Source: Cruorifilaria tuberocauda
Lineage: Eukaryota; Nematoda; Chromadorea; Rhabditida; Onchocercidae
DNA: 64,000 nt
Assembly (NCBI GenBank): GCA_013365365.1
Contig: JABVXU010000024.1
Location: 186,001-250,000, forward strand
Direction: 5' to 3'
The stretch's first letter is position 1; each line of letters opens with the position of its first letter. The notes under the pieces were generated by a model. The model was not told the DNA's origin. It made no database searches and saw only the letters and a program-made list of their open reading frames with translations. Made by a program: the position numbers and the translations under genes. Positions 50,335-62,300 of the stretch are shown here, one piece after another.

Positions 50335-53300
50335 ATGAATCATGAAATATTTCCAGAGAGGTTAAACTGGGAGAGAACGATGTTGAATACAAAAACTGGA
50401 AAAGGAAGTGTGTTTAGAATTGGTGGGTTGTTGAAGCTTCTACTGATACTTTCCGTTAGTGGTGATTTGTTTTCCGAAACAAATCTCAGTAGCATTAATA
50501 GGACAGAGAGGTCTGCATTTTTCTATGTTTATTTATTAGATTAACAATAATAATTCTGAAATTCTGATGATTTAAAGATGTGACAAATGTCTGTGAGATC
50601 TACTTGGTATTGAAATTAATTTTAACAAAATGATAGAAGGAAAAAACAGATGGTTATGCTTCTGTTGAATTTTATCGTTCATTATTCGAACATGATAGAG
50701 TGACTGAATTGATAATATTGTGATTGTGATAAGCTGATAAGTGAAATACTGATTGACAGAAAAGCAGTCTTTTCCATATGATTTATTAATCCTTTAATTG
50801 AACTGCCGTAAAATTAGAAAGATTTTGCAGATAATTTACTGTTACTCAACGCACTATGATTATTAAAGACATCAATTACACGAATTTAACCCTATTAACT
50901 TTCTCATTTTATAGCGATTTCGTTGGCAACAAAACAACGAAACTACCAATATTATCAATTGATGAACATAGTGAAAATGTGGAGGAAAAGAAAAGTTCGA
51001 TGGTGAATCGTTTTATTTTCAAAGATGGATAATCTTTTTTCGAGCGCTGAACGTATTGAGCATTTACTTCTTCCTAAAATTTTTTCAGGCCATATTTTTC
51101 ATACTTATGGTGATTGCTGTGTCAACATTGGTTGTGCATATGCTTATCGTGTACAAATTATATTTTATACCAGAAAGTTTAGCTATAGTTATTTTAGGGG
51201 AGTTTTTGTTATTCATTACAAAATTTCTTTTTAAGTCAGCTGCAATGCATGGTGAAGCTCGGATTGAACTTTTCATTTCTTTTATTTTAGAAGCCTGTCT
51301 TATTCCTCGATTTATGGTTTTTATTAGAGAATGGTATTAATAAAACTAAAAGAGCCGAAGCGACTCGACCATTTAACTCCATCTGTCAGTTGGCGTGGTA
51401 CTCTTCTCAATGAGTGCCTAATTTTTTTGTAGTTATCAAAATTGTATTATTTTGTGATTTATTTACTCTATGTAAAAAATTTGTAGGTGCCATAATTGGT
51501 TTGGTGCTTTCATATAGTAAAAGAGATTGGACAGAAGTAGAAACACTTAGTCCCAATATATTCTTTCTTATTCTTCTTCCGCCAATTATTTTCGAGAATG
51601 GTTATAATCTACATAAAGTAAGCTATAAAATAAAAATAACTAATTGGATGCGAATACATCTTTTATTGAAACTTATTGATGCTTCATTTCATTTATCAAT
51701 AAATAGTCTTGATTATTTCAGGGCGATTTTTTCACAAATATGTTTCCGATCTTATCATTCGCTACACTTGGGACAGTAATATCTGCATTAACTATTGGTT
51801 CGGCATTGTACATTCTTGGCCAGGTTCATCGGACAAATTTTTATCGCATTTCTTGAAATGAATGGTTTATTTCTAAATTTTAATTTGTACGGACGAATTT
51901 TACGAAATATGTTATCAGCTCTATTATTTGTAGTTTTAAAATAGTTTATTTTGATTCATCATCTTGGGTTCCAGTGGCAACATCTACTTCCATTTCCTCA
52001 AGAATATACAGCCGATTTTGGATCGATTATTATTCCTAAATAAGTAGGAGTGAAGTTTTTTGCTATTCGTGATAGATACTTTAAAGAGCATAGAGCCTGT
52101 AAAATCAAAACATATAGAACTGTTCGTTAGTTGTTTCATTTCGTATTCATTATATATGCTACTTATGAGTTCAGTTATTTCTTTCTTTTTATTGTCAGGC
52201 AGATTTAATATATAAAATGAGTGCCGCAGAGAGTTTTGCATTTGGCTCAATGATTTCTGCTGTAGATCCAGTTGCTACGCTTGCCATCTTTCAAGCATTG
52301 AACGTACATTTTTCCTGTTCTATTTAAGATTTCCTAATAACTCTAGTATAACTACATTTCTATACAAAAATTAATATTTAACTCAAATTAAGAAGCAATT
52401 TAAATATAGTTCTATAAAAAAATGTAATGAGGGCAGAAGGCATATTAATTTAAGGTGATCAGCACTTTCTGTTTCTCAGTTAAACAAAATATCTGAATTA
52501 ATTTTACTATCAAGATTACTTTTAGGTTGAGCGAATGTTATATATGCTTGTTTTTGGTGAGTCCATGCTTAACGATGCCGTTTCCATTGTTCTCACATCT
52601 GCTTCTCTGGAAATGTCTCTCCAAAATGTCACATCTTCAACATCAGACAGCTTGTTTTTCCCAGTAATTTCCAGATTTACGTATATCTTTCTGATATCTG
52701 CTCTTCTTGGTGCCTTTGTTGGATTTCTTTCAGCTCTGGTATTTATTCAACTCTTCAGTTTAGTTTTAGATTTTTTTTTATTGCATAATAATTGATTATA
52801 TCAAAGTTTGGATCTTGATTTCCTTCATTTATTTCAGTTATTCAAGTTCGTCGATCTACGTAAAACTCCATCACTAGAGTTCGCTTTATTACTTATATTT
52901 GCATACTTGCCGTATGGTCTCGCGGAAGCCATTTCACTTTCAGGTGAGTTGTTCAAGTTCGTCGATCTATGTAAAATTGTATCATTAGAGTTCGCTTTAT
53001 TACTTATATTTGCATATTTATCGTATATTCTTGCAGAAGCTATTTCAAGTTTTTATTATGCAATACATTTGTCGTATTCTATTCCATGTTTCTATTATTT
53101 TAGGTATAATGGCAATCTTATTTTGCTCAATAACCATGTCTCAATACACTCATTTTAATATTTCACCTATAACACAAATCACCATGCAACAGACATTTAG
53201 AACATTGGCATTTGTGGCAGGTAAATTTTCTACGCATCTAAGGAAATTTTGTTTTTATAACTCTGATATTGCAAAATACGGTTCAGCATTCATAATTGTC

Positions 53301-54972
53301 AAGTTATTTTAAGAAACATGCACGTTTGCATATTTGGGTCTGGCTCTGTTCACAATCAAACTTCAATTTCAACCAATGTTTGTATCATGGAGCATTGTTA
53401 GTTTCATATTTAGCTTATTAAACATACGTTTGCTACGTTTGTTTATTAAACATACGAATGATCTGGTCCAAACTGTGAATTTTTTCGAGATTATCAGTAT
53501 CAGTGGATTGCACATAGAGATACCTTTGAACCTATCATGTAATCCATCGATACTGGAAGTTTCGTGGGAACGCCATCTTGCCGAAAAGGATTTGGCAACT
53601 CCTTCAAAGATATATCATTGTAGTTGCTTTGTTTCGTTGGGCGTGCATTCAATGTATTTCCTCTTGCTTATTTGGCCAATAAGTGTCGTCGTCCCCAGAT
53701 TTCTATGAAGAATCAGTTCATAATGTGGTATAGTGGCAAGTTTCATATTAATTAATTTACTCAGAAATTTTGTTAACGGGACTGTAAGGAAATCAATAAT
53801 TCAGTTTGACTGGACTAGAATTTCTTTTTCTTGTGGTCGACTTGCTTAATTTTTAATGTTTCAAGATTTCGGTCTTCTAGGTATGAGAGGGGCTGTCGCA
53901 TTTGCATTAGCTTTGCATATTTCAATAGAAAATGAGGAAACAAAACGAGTTTTGTTAACAACTACACTCTTCATCGTGTTATTCACCATCATTTTTCTCG
54001 GCGGTACAACATTACCTGTGCTGCGAGTAAATTTTTTAATTTTCCTTAACATAATTACATAGGAATTAAATTTTAATTTTTTTTTTCAGTTTACAAAGAT
54101 CGAAGTGCAATCTATAGAAATTAAAATCTTTATAATGTTTTATTTTATAAATACATGTTTATCCCTAAATTTTGGTACTTTTGTTACAAATTTAACGAGC
54201 TGTTTTCAATTTGGAAATAATATTAATTGAAATTTCAGATGTTAAGCAATGTATTCCCGGATAGGAAACAGCGAAGGAGTAAAGGAATACGAATTACAAA
54301 TGATGGAGATAGATCTGCTGTGCTGCTCAGTAAAACGCAAGAAATGGTCTTCGAATCATTATTATGAAATTTGTAGTATTAGTTATTTTTATCTTAAGTG
54401 GTGTTAGGTTTCATTTTGCAAAGGATTTCAAGTTCCAAATTAGTTTAACATCGTACTAGTCAAACCATCATAATTTACTTGAAACTTGAATTTCAATATT
54501 TCTAATTGCTTGTAATGAATTACAGTCTTCTTTAAGTTTATATTCAATCAATCGGAACATTTGTCTTCTGACAGAGAAGAAATTGGTAACTTTAGAAAAT
54601 ATGAAAAAGATACATATAAAGGAGCTGCTTACAAATTTAACGAGCTATTTGTGCGACCACTCTTTGTCCGCAGATATACTATACAAGTATGTTTTACATT
54701 TTTAACTTCCTAAGTTCGAAATTTCTAATGCTAAAAATTTAGACTGTCATATAGCACATTTTGCATCGTGGATATAAATTTAGGAGAAATTTTGAGTCTA
54801 GTTCCTCAAATTAGTTTACAATCTGAGTTTTTAGGAACAACAGGAGAATCGAATGAGTATGCAGGCAATCACAAGTAAAATGCTCAATGCAGAGTCTGGT
54901 AGTCTAACTCGACAGTTCTCTAGTGATGAAGCATCCACTAGTTCTTCTTCAACAACCCAGCCGCTGCTATAA
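50335..54972 (+). CDS. nhx-8: Na+/H+ exchanger, NHE8 (SLC9A8) orthologue
   Basis: About 15 exons (50335-50510, 50915-51002, 51089-51197 or 51251, 51487-51617, 51722-51823, 52199-52303, 52526-52738, 52838-52943, 53104-53220, 53314-53396, 53624-53735, 53881-54026, 54239-54336, 54575-54686, 54835-54972) join in frame. An N-terminal signal-like hydrophobic segment precedes the exchanger core: IFFILMVIAVSTLVVHMLIV, LLPPIIFENGYNLHKGDFF, AFGSMISAVDPVATLAIFQ, MLVFGESMLNDAVSIVL, RKTPSLEFALLLIFAYLPYG, YTHFNISPITQITMQQTFRT and MRGAVAFALALHI. These fit NHE8 better than NHE6/7/9. The tail ends STTQPLL. NHE8 acts in Golgi/endosomal pH control. Two introns begin with GC (53736, 54337). Exon 3 needs either a GG donor or an 18-residue insertion. 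Exon 8 has a decayed or alternative tandem copy right after it. Confidence 0.92.
52949..53048 (+). other. tandem second copy of nhx-8 exon 8
   Basis: Six bases after exon 8 ends, the exon starts again (LFKFVDLCKIVSLEFALLLI then FAYLSYILAEAIS). It stays open for its full length, is preceded by AG and followed by a GT. The PYG of the first copy becomes SYI and the closing LS is lost. It may be an alternative exon or a relic. Confidence 0.85.
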
Positions 54973-56935
54973 AGTTTAATCTTTATTATTGAATTTATTA
55001 AATTTGTTATTTATATCATTTTTGTTATACACAAGTTGTATACGATGTCCAAATTAATTTATAATTGCTTAGCAGTTGGTTGAATTTATATTTTGCACTA
55101 TCTGAAAGCGTAATTCGTGTATTCATTAGATAAAACTGTGAACTAATATATGGTCTTTGAATAATGCAATATCAAGATTTACAATTAAACTTTATATTAT
55201 AAGTGATTATGTTTGTCGTGAAAGTTTTGAATTGGGAAGTTTTTTGATTGAGTTAGATTCACGGACAGTTTATTTGTTACGAGGTTGTTCCTTGGGTTGG
55301 TGGAACAATTCCTCGTTTCTTGAAATTTGAGTTGAAGAATAAGCCAAGGTAATATTTTATTGATAATATGGGGATTATTTGAAACAAAGCTGAACTGTAA
55401 GGTTGAGTTGAGAAGGATACCGAAGTCGAAATCCAAGTCCAAATCGGAGTCAAAAGTCCAAAGAGTTAAAAAGTGCAAAGAGCAAAAGGAAAAAAGGTTA
55501 AAAGAGGTTCAAAAGGGTGACTGCCAGAAGAGCAAAAGTGTCCAAAAAAAGAGGATAATTATTTTATAATTGAAATGATTTAATTAATGCCATCATTTGA
55601 TTCAGCAACCAAGACTATGATCACTTCACATTAATCGATTGTCACTCTCGGTCATTTATATTATTTGCTTCGAGAAAAACTAGCATAAATGATAAACATG
55701 GTCGAGTAATTGATGAAAAATATAAGAGGAAGAAAAAAATGATAGCTGATTAATATTTCTTATACCGTGTAACATTTGCCATCCGAATCGAAATACTAAT
55801 GATGCGATCTAATGAAAAATGTTTATTCTTCAATGGTAATATCTCATCTTGATTTTTTCTCTATTCTTTAATTTTGATTTTAGAAATAAATTAATCATAA
55901 AATATTTGATTATTTTGCTCGTAAAACTTTCTTCTTCATCTGATAGAAAAGAAATCGAAATTGTAAGTCTGCAATCTTATCTAAGCACACCTTTGTCTGT
56001 TAGCAATTTTTTATTCGTTTTATATTACTGTATGGCCACTTTTTGCAATTTCATATGGTGAACATTCTGAATAAGAAAGTAGAATAACTACTATTATTGA
56101 AATGTTTATCCATAAGTTGTACAGTAATGGTTTTCTTCCATTTCCAAATGGGAATATTTCAATGGAAGAAAACTTTACTTTCAAGTCTCTTTCTCTGCAG
56201 AGACAATAATTTTATCATTTATAATATTTGATTTGGGTCATAATTCACTGGTTCCGTATTTGATACGTGCGAAAAGAATTTCCGAAGTGACGTATGTGCT
56301 TTCTTCTACCTTTTCTGCTGAAAAATGTATAGTTTGATACTAAGTATTGTAAAGCTGCTCGTACGGAATAATGAATATCTAAATCAAAATGAAAATGAAG
56401 TAATTGAATAATCTGATGAAGTAATTTTTAAGTGTCATGAATGCTTTACTTTCCCTTATCATTATCATTCTGTTTAACATGACTTTCTCATTTTCAATGT
56501 ACATATTTGATTTATGAATTTAATCAACAATCTATCCTGTCATTCTTAAACTGGTATGATTGAATTCTAATATCCGGAATGTCTCTAAGTATTAATTGTC
56601 AAAATTTCCTCCAAATAACCCTTTCTTTTGTGATGTTTATAAAATGTATCAAATTAACTAGTAAAATCTCATTATCATGGTCAAGAATTATGGAAACTCT
56701 GTCGTTAACTTCTATCACTGCATTGTACGCGTTAATGGTCTAATTTTGTAAATAAAAAAGAAGTCGTCTAAATTATTTGAAAAGTTTGCTTAAATAATTT
56801 GAAAATTTAGGAAGAATGATATATTGCCGCTTTATGCTGCCATAAGATGCTGCTCCCGGAAAATTTGCAACATTCGAATCTTAGTTAATTATTTCAATAT
56901 GAGCAGTTTTTCCTGGAATATACCTACTTGAAATA

Positions 56936-57180
56936 GAACATGCACGTTTGCATATTTAGGACTGACTTTATTCACAATCAAAATTCAAAATCAACCAATA
57001 TTTGCATCATTGCGTATTGTTAGTTTCATACTTTGGCTTATTTTCTGAATTTTTGTTGTACTGCAAATGATCTGATCCGAACTGTGAATTTTTTCGAAAT
57101 TATAAGTATCAATGGATTGCACAGCAGATATCCTAGCATCTATTGCAAAATAACTTCCTTCTTTTCCGGAATTGCATTCG
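56936..57180 (+). pseudogene. dispersed copy of nhx-8 exon 10 and its 3' intron
   Basis: The segment repeats 53311-53560: exon 10 (CTFAYLGLTLFTIKIQNQPI against CTFAYLGLALFTIKLQFQPM) and then intron sequence ending near GGATTGCACA. One base is missing just after the acceptor and the conserved Trp codon is changed to Leu. No neighbouring nhx-8 exons are present, so it is a non-functional fragment. Confidence 0.85.
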
Positions 57181-58015
57181 TCATTTATAAAATTAATTCG
57201 AGAATTTTCATTGATAACATCACTACGAAGTAAGAGTGGCAGTTATGTAATATTTAATCCCATTCAAAAATTAGGTTGTTTTTCCTTTTAAAACTTATTT
57301 AAAATTAAAGCTGACTGTTTTTTCTAGGTATGGATAAAAGATTACGGCAGCGAAAAAAAACTATCTCTGCAGCAGTTCACAAGCTAAAAAATTAAATATC
57401 GTTTTGAGTATAATTATTTCATTGTATATTTCCGAACAGCAATGAGAAAATCGAGTTTGAACACTACACTTTCTTATTAAAAAAGAAATCAAAACAAAAA
57501 CTCAATTAGAACGAAAAACTCCTGCTAGCCTAATTAGATGTGGTTTTATACTGCTCTGCATATCACCTGGTCCATTCATTTCATAGGTAATTACTTGATA
57601 CAGCAAGAAAAAATCTAATTATTTGATATTACAAACTTGTTCAGCCAGATAATATTTCTTCACTTCGCGTTGTGTTTTAATGACTCATTCAAGACTTTTA
57701 TGAATTCTATCAATCATGATTCCACTTTCCATCAATCTATTGCTTATTTTAGGTTGAATTGCGTTATTTGTGCTTGTTCTTCTATTATTTTGGTTGCTCA
57801 TTTCTCAGCAAATGTTTTCTTGCATTTTTCATATTGTAAAAAAAGACATGGAATAATTTAACGCATTAAGTCAATCAGTGGCTGTATTTGAAAAATGTGA
57901 AAAAAGATAATCTGAAATATTTCTGAGACAGTATTTTAATTATGGTAAGGAATTGTTCGATTTCCTTATTACCTGATAGTACCTGCTCAAATCACGCTTT
58001 CTTCAAAATTTCTAG

Positions 58016-58207
58016 CTAGTTGAAGGCATTTTTTGTCATTGCAGTTTGAGTCTGTTTGATAAGAGCATCTAGAAGTTTAATCACTTCATCTTTCAATGCA
58101 TTGTTAGTCAGTAAGAGCTGACCATCGACCGGAAATCTTTGTCTCCTTATCAGCTGTAGTTTTTTAGTTAAATAAAGCTGGAAATCGAACATGGTAATTA
58201 AGATAGC
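58016..58207 (-). CDS. possible terminal exon of an unknown gene
   Basis: A good acceptor (TTTCCAG) is followed by a frame beginning LYLTKKLQLIRRQRFPVDGQ, continuing through a helical Leu/Lys-rich stretch and ending TAMTKNAFN before a TAG. I do not recognise it. The nearest upstream open frame on this strand (58870-59151) does not join in phase, so this may be chance or part of a small taxon-specific gene. Confidence 0.25.
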   Translation of the reverse strand, partial: AILITMFDFQLYLTKKLQLIRRQRFPVDGQLLLTNNALKDEVIKLLDALIKQTQTAMTKNAFN

Positions 58208-59347
58208 ATTAAGATTGCATGGGTATGGTAGTTTATTCTGATGCAACTCTTAAATTCTGGAAAGGACTCTTCTTCACACACGGAGATACTTTCTTGTTCT
58301 TATTCATACCCTTTTGCACACTTGTTAAAATTCAATCATGTGTTATATAATAGTGATAAGTGGTGATGTAGTGAAATGGTAAATGTTGATAATGAATTGA
58401 CCGGTTGACCTCTCCATTCCATCTTATCATTATTAGCTCCGTATCATCCCTATACAATCAATATATTATGGCGCAATATATTAGTAAATCTTTTCATCAC
58501 TTTGGCAATTCTCTTATTGATAAAATAAGGAGTTATTTAAAAACGTCAATTTTTTTAGTTGGGAGAATTCAATGGAGTAAAATGATTGAACGTTCGAAAG
58601 CGAAACGTTCTAATTTTTCTATTTAACACAAACAAAAGCCGCAATTCGTTATTGATTTATCATTACAGATGCATTTCGTCCATTCATTTCACTCATTTAG
58701 CATTTCTAAAAAGTTATGATTCCCCAAAATTTCTTCTTCAACTATTTGTTGCTATTGAAAAGCAAATATTCGACTTGTTTTGATAAATATTATAAATAGA
58801 TTTTCATAGATAAAAAGATTTTTTCTTGATAATGTTTTAAATGAGGTAAACTGGTCCGTTTCTCAATCTCTATGAGTTTGCAGTAAAGCGACGGTAATAA
58901 AATATTTTGTCACCGGTGATGAATACAATAAAGCTGTCTTTCAATTCACAACAGTAAGAATTATTTAACTTGCCCATTTCCAAATAAACATCTACTACGC
59001 CCAACAAATAACGAAAGTGCTTTGATGCTAGAATGGGCAAATGGCGTGGAGCAGAATAGGGCACGTTGACGTAGAGCAGGAGGGAGTAGGTAGCAAAAGT
59101 CTCAGGAATAAAATTGGATATTTTATTGTTGGAAAATCTGGTTGAATCCATTTACATTTATTTTAACTTCAATTATCAAAAGTTACAAATTTAAATTACC
59201 GTAATTATTACCGAATTTCACATCAAAAGAGATGTATTTCTTAGTTACAAGACAATTTACTTCAATGAGCTCATCTAATGCATCTGTTTTTTGTGATATA
59301 TATTCAGTTAACTTTTTTTACAGAGTATTTAAATTGGACACAAAGCG

Positions 59348-62300
59348 ATGGTTGTTCATGAGCTGCCCAATGATTTGACTTTCTCGCAGTTCATTGAAAA
59401 AGCTGCTACGAAACTTGTTGTGATCGACTTCTATGCCGAGTGGTGTGGTCCATGTCGTATGATTTCACCACATATAGAAAGATTGTCTGGGAAGTATTTA
59501 CAAGTCGTTTTTATCAAAGTTAACGTGGAATTATGTAGACGTTCGTTTTTCGCTTCATCTTTGCCATTATGGTTTACTTTGTCAACCACTGATAGCATGA
59601 TTTGCTAACAGAGGTTTTTGAATTCTCTGTGTTACTCAACTTCAATTGCAACATATGTTTGATTCATTTATGTCTTTTTTTTCGATAATGAGCTTTATTT
59701 TCTTTGCAAGCGTGATAAATTATGAATTAATTTAAGAATTCTCAAGTAATTTTTGTATTATCAAACACACAACAATACTGAAGTTACTCTATGCAGAGAG
59801 AAAATTCTGCATTTAAACCTGTAGTTACACTTGAACTTATTACTCACTAACTTTATAAATTGTTCTAATTTGATTAATTATAGAAACAAGTATTCAATTC
59901 GGAATTAACGCCATGCCCACGTTTGTTTTCTTGCATAGTGGTCGTGAAGTAGATCGAGTGATAGGTGCAAATGTGGAAATGTTGGAAACGAAGATTGTTC
60001 AGCGGCTTAAGGAAAGCGTTGTAGCAACATTGGAAGAAAGGGTTTTCTTAGAAAAATTCGTTGAATATTCACAGCGGGTAAGTAATTCAGTATTCTCTAT
60101 TCTTTATCAACTATTTATGGTTAAAAATAGGATTTAATTGAATTATATTTGATTACTCAATTTCTACAGTTTCCTTTTCGGCAATTCCAAAACATTAAAT
60201 GAATGGTTAACCTAAATAGTTCTATATTTTTCATTTCAGATGCAAATTTATGATGATGAAATATCACAAACATTAGCTCGAAGCCTTATACCGTGCGACA
60301 GACTGATGGAAGCAAGCAGAGTAAATGGGAAAATGAACAAATTTGAACTTGTAAAATTGTTATTAAATTGGTTCAAAACAGATTTTTTTATATGGACTGA
60401 TGCTCCGAAATGTGAATTGTGTGGGCAGAATGCAGAAAAATTTGAAGGTCAGAAAACCTGAATAAAAATTTACTTAACATTAAATTTTCGACTTTTAATT
60501 TTAAAGCCTTTTATAATTTTGGAATCCAATTTATGCAAAGAGATTTTCTCTAGATATGCAAGGAGGTCTAACGGAAGAAGAACAAAAGTGGGGTGCCTAC
60601 AAAGTTGAAGTTTATAAGTGTCGAATGTGTGACACAGTTATTCGTTTCCCGCGCTATAATAATCCAGTCAAGTTATTAGAAACAAGGTTACTATTTAATT
60701 TATAAATCTCTGTGCTTTTTATGATTTATTCATGTAACTTTTGCTGCATGCTCCACAATTTAGATGTGGCAGATGTGGTGAGTGGGCGAACTGTTTCACA
60801 CTATGCTCGCTATCATTAGGTCTTGAAACACGGTAAGGTTGTTAGCAGCATTGACACTTAATTTGTTCGAATGGAATATTGTGTAAATTATGAAAATGAT
60901 TAAATTTTATATCACATAGACAAAGCTGTTTTAAATCTTCGTTAAATCTTAGTTTTGAACCAGGACATATCATTTCCTAAAATATGAATCAAGTGAAATT
61001 TTTAAGTGCTCATATATCCAAATTTTTGATTCTTAGCTCTCAAATCGAACATGTTATTGCTGGTCAGTGAAGTTACGTTAGAGTGAGTAGAGATGGTTAA
61101 ATTCATTTTCACGGTAATTTAAAGTTTTCTATTTTTTCGTAATTCTCCAATTTCATGTCCTTCTTGACATGAAATCCTTTCTCTATTTTTCATATCATTT
61201 ATAAGCATCGTAGTGATAGGTGAGTATATTATGTATATTTTCGTATTATGAGTGATCAGTCAAAAACCTTTTCAGGTGGGTTTATGATGTTACAGACCAC
61301 GTTTGGTGTGAGATATGGATAGAAGATTTAGACAGATGGGTACATTGCGATCCATGTGAAAATGTGATCGACACCCCTTTATTATATGAAAAGGTTTGAC
61401 GTTGCAACAGATGGATCTCGTAGGTATTAAATGTATTTGAGGCTTTCGTATATCATTCAGTCCATTCTTTCATTTCTAACCTTGTGGAGAAAATTGTATT
61501 ACTGATAATTTAAACTAATTGATTATTTATTTTAATAAAAACTTATTTACTTTTTTAAATGCGAAAACTCCTTCTTGCGCGAACTCCTAGAAATGGATGA
61601 TGTTAATCAGTAATGTTTTCGGTTTTTAGGGATGGGGAAAAAAGTTAAATTATGTACTTGCCTTCGGCTTGGATCACGTACGAGATGTTACATGGAGATA
61701 TACTTGCAATCATCTTGAAACGCTTAGCAGAAGGAATTCTTGTCGAGAAACAATTCTGAGAGATTTCATACGGGTAAGTTAATTCCATTCCTTTGTAGAA
61801 GTAAAAAATGATTTTCTTAGCTAAATAAAATAATGAAAACGGTTCTAAGAATGCTGCGAAGAACTTATATGATTAAAAAAATTCATTTATTCTTTTTTAT
61901 CAAGTTTTAATATGTTGTACCTGTGAAAACTTTAGAAATTGAACATTCGTTATGCAAATTTGATGTCGGAAGAGAGAAAGAAGGAAATGGAAAGAAGGTA
62001 TATGAAGGAACTTGTCGAATTCATTAGTCCTACCATGCAGATGCGTGATGGAAGTAAAGTGGAAGAGCAAGGAAGAACAACAGGATCGGAAGAATGGAGG
62101 AAACAACGGGGAGAAATTCGAGACGGAAAATCAACTGGACGAATGCTTGTATTGAATGAAAAGGAAATTTCTGATAAAATGTTCAAGTTGGTTGCTCTAT
62201 CTAGTCAATAAGAAAAGAGAGGTGCTAGGAGTAGTTATTAATAAAAGAGTATTTCTATATCTCTACCGTTTGAAGAAACTCTTCCTAATATTAGGTCACA

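Larger units (their letters stand above)
54973..59347. other. 4.4-kb intergenic region with gene debris
   Basis: This AT-rich space holds a copied nhx-8 fragment (56936-57180) and one possible terminal exon on the minus strand (58016-58207). A Lys/Ser-rich frame near 55360-55569 is low complexity and not accepted as a gene. Confidence 0.5.

Noticed and set aside
55360..55569. Lys/Ser-rich plus-strand frame ending KKRIIIL
   Set aside because: It is low complexity, lacks splice sites and homology, and lies in debris-rich intergenic DNA.
58870..59151. 93-codon minus-strand frame upstream of png-1
   Set aside because: It has no signal peptide or recognised motif and does not join the exon at 58016-58207 in phase; it overlaps the likely png-1 promoter.
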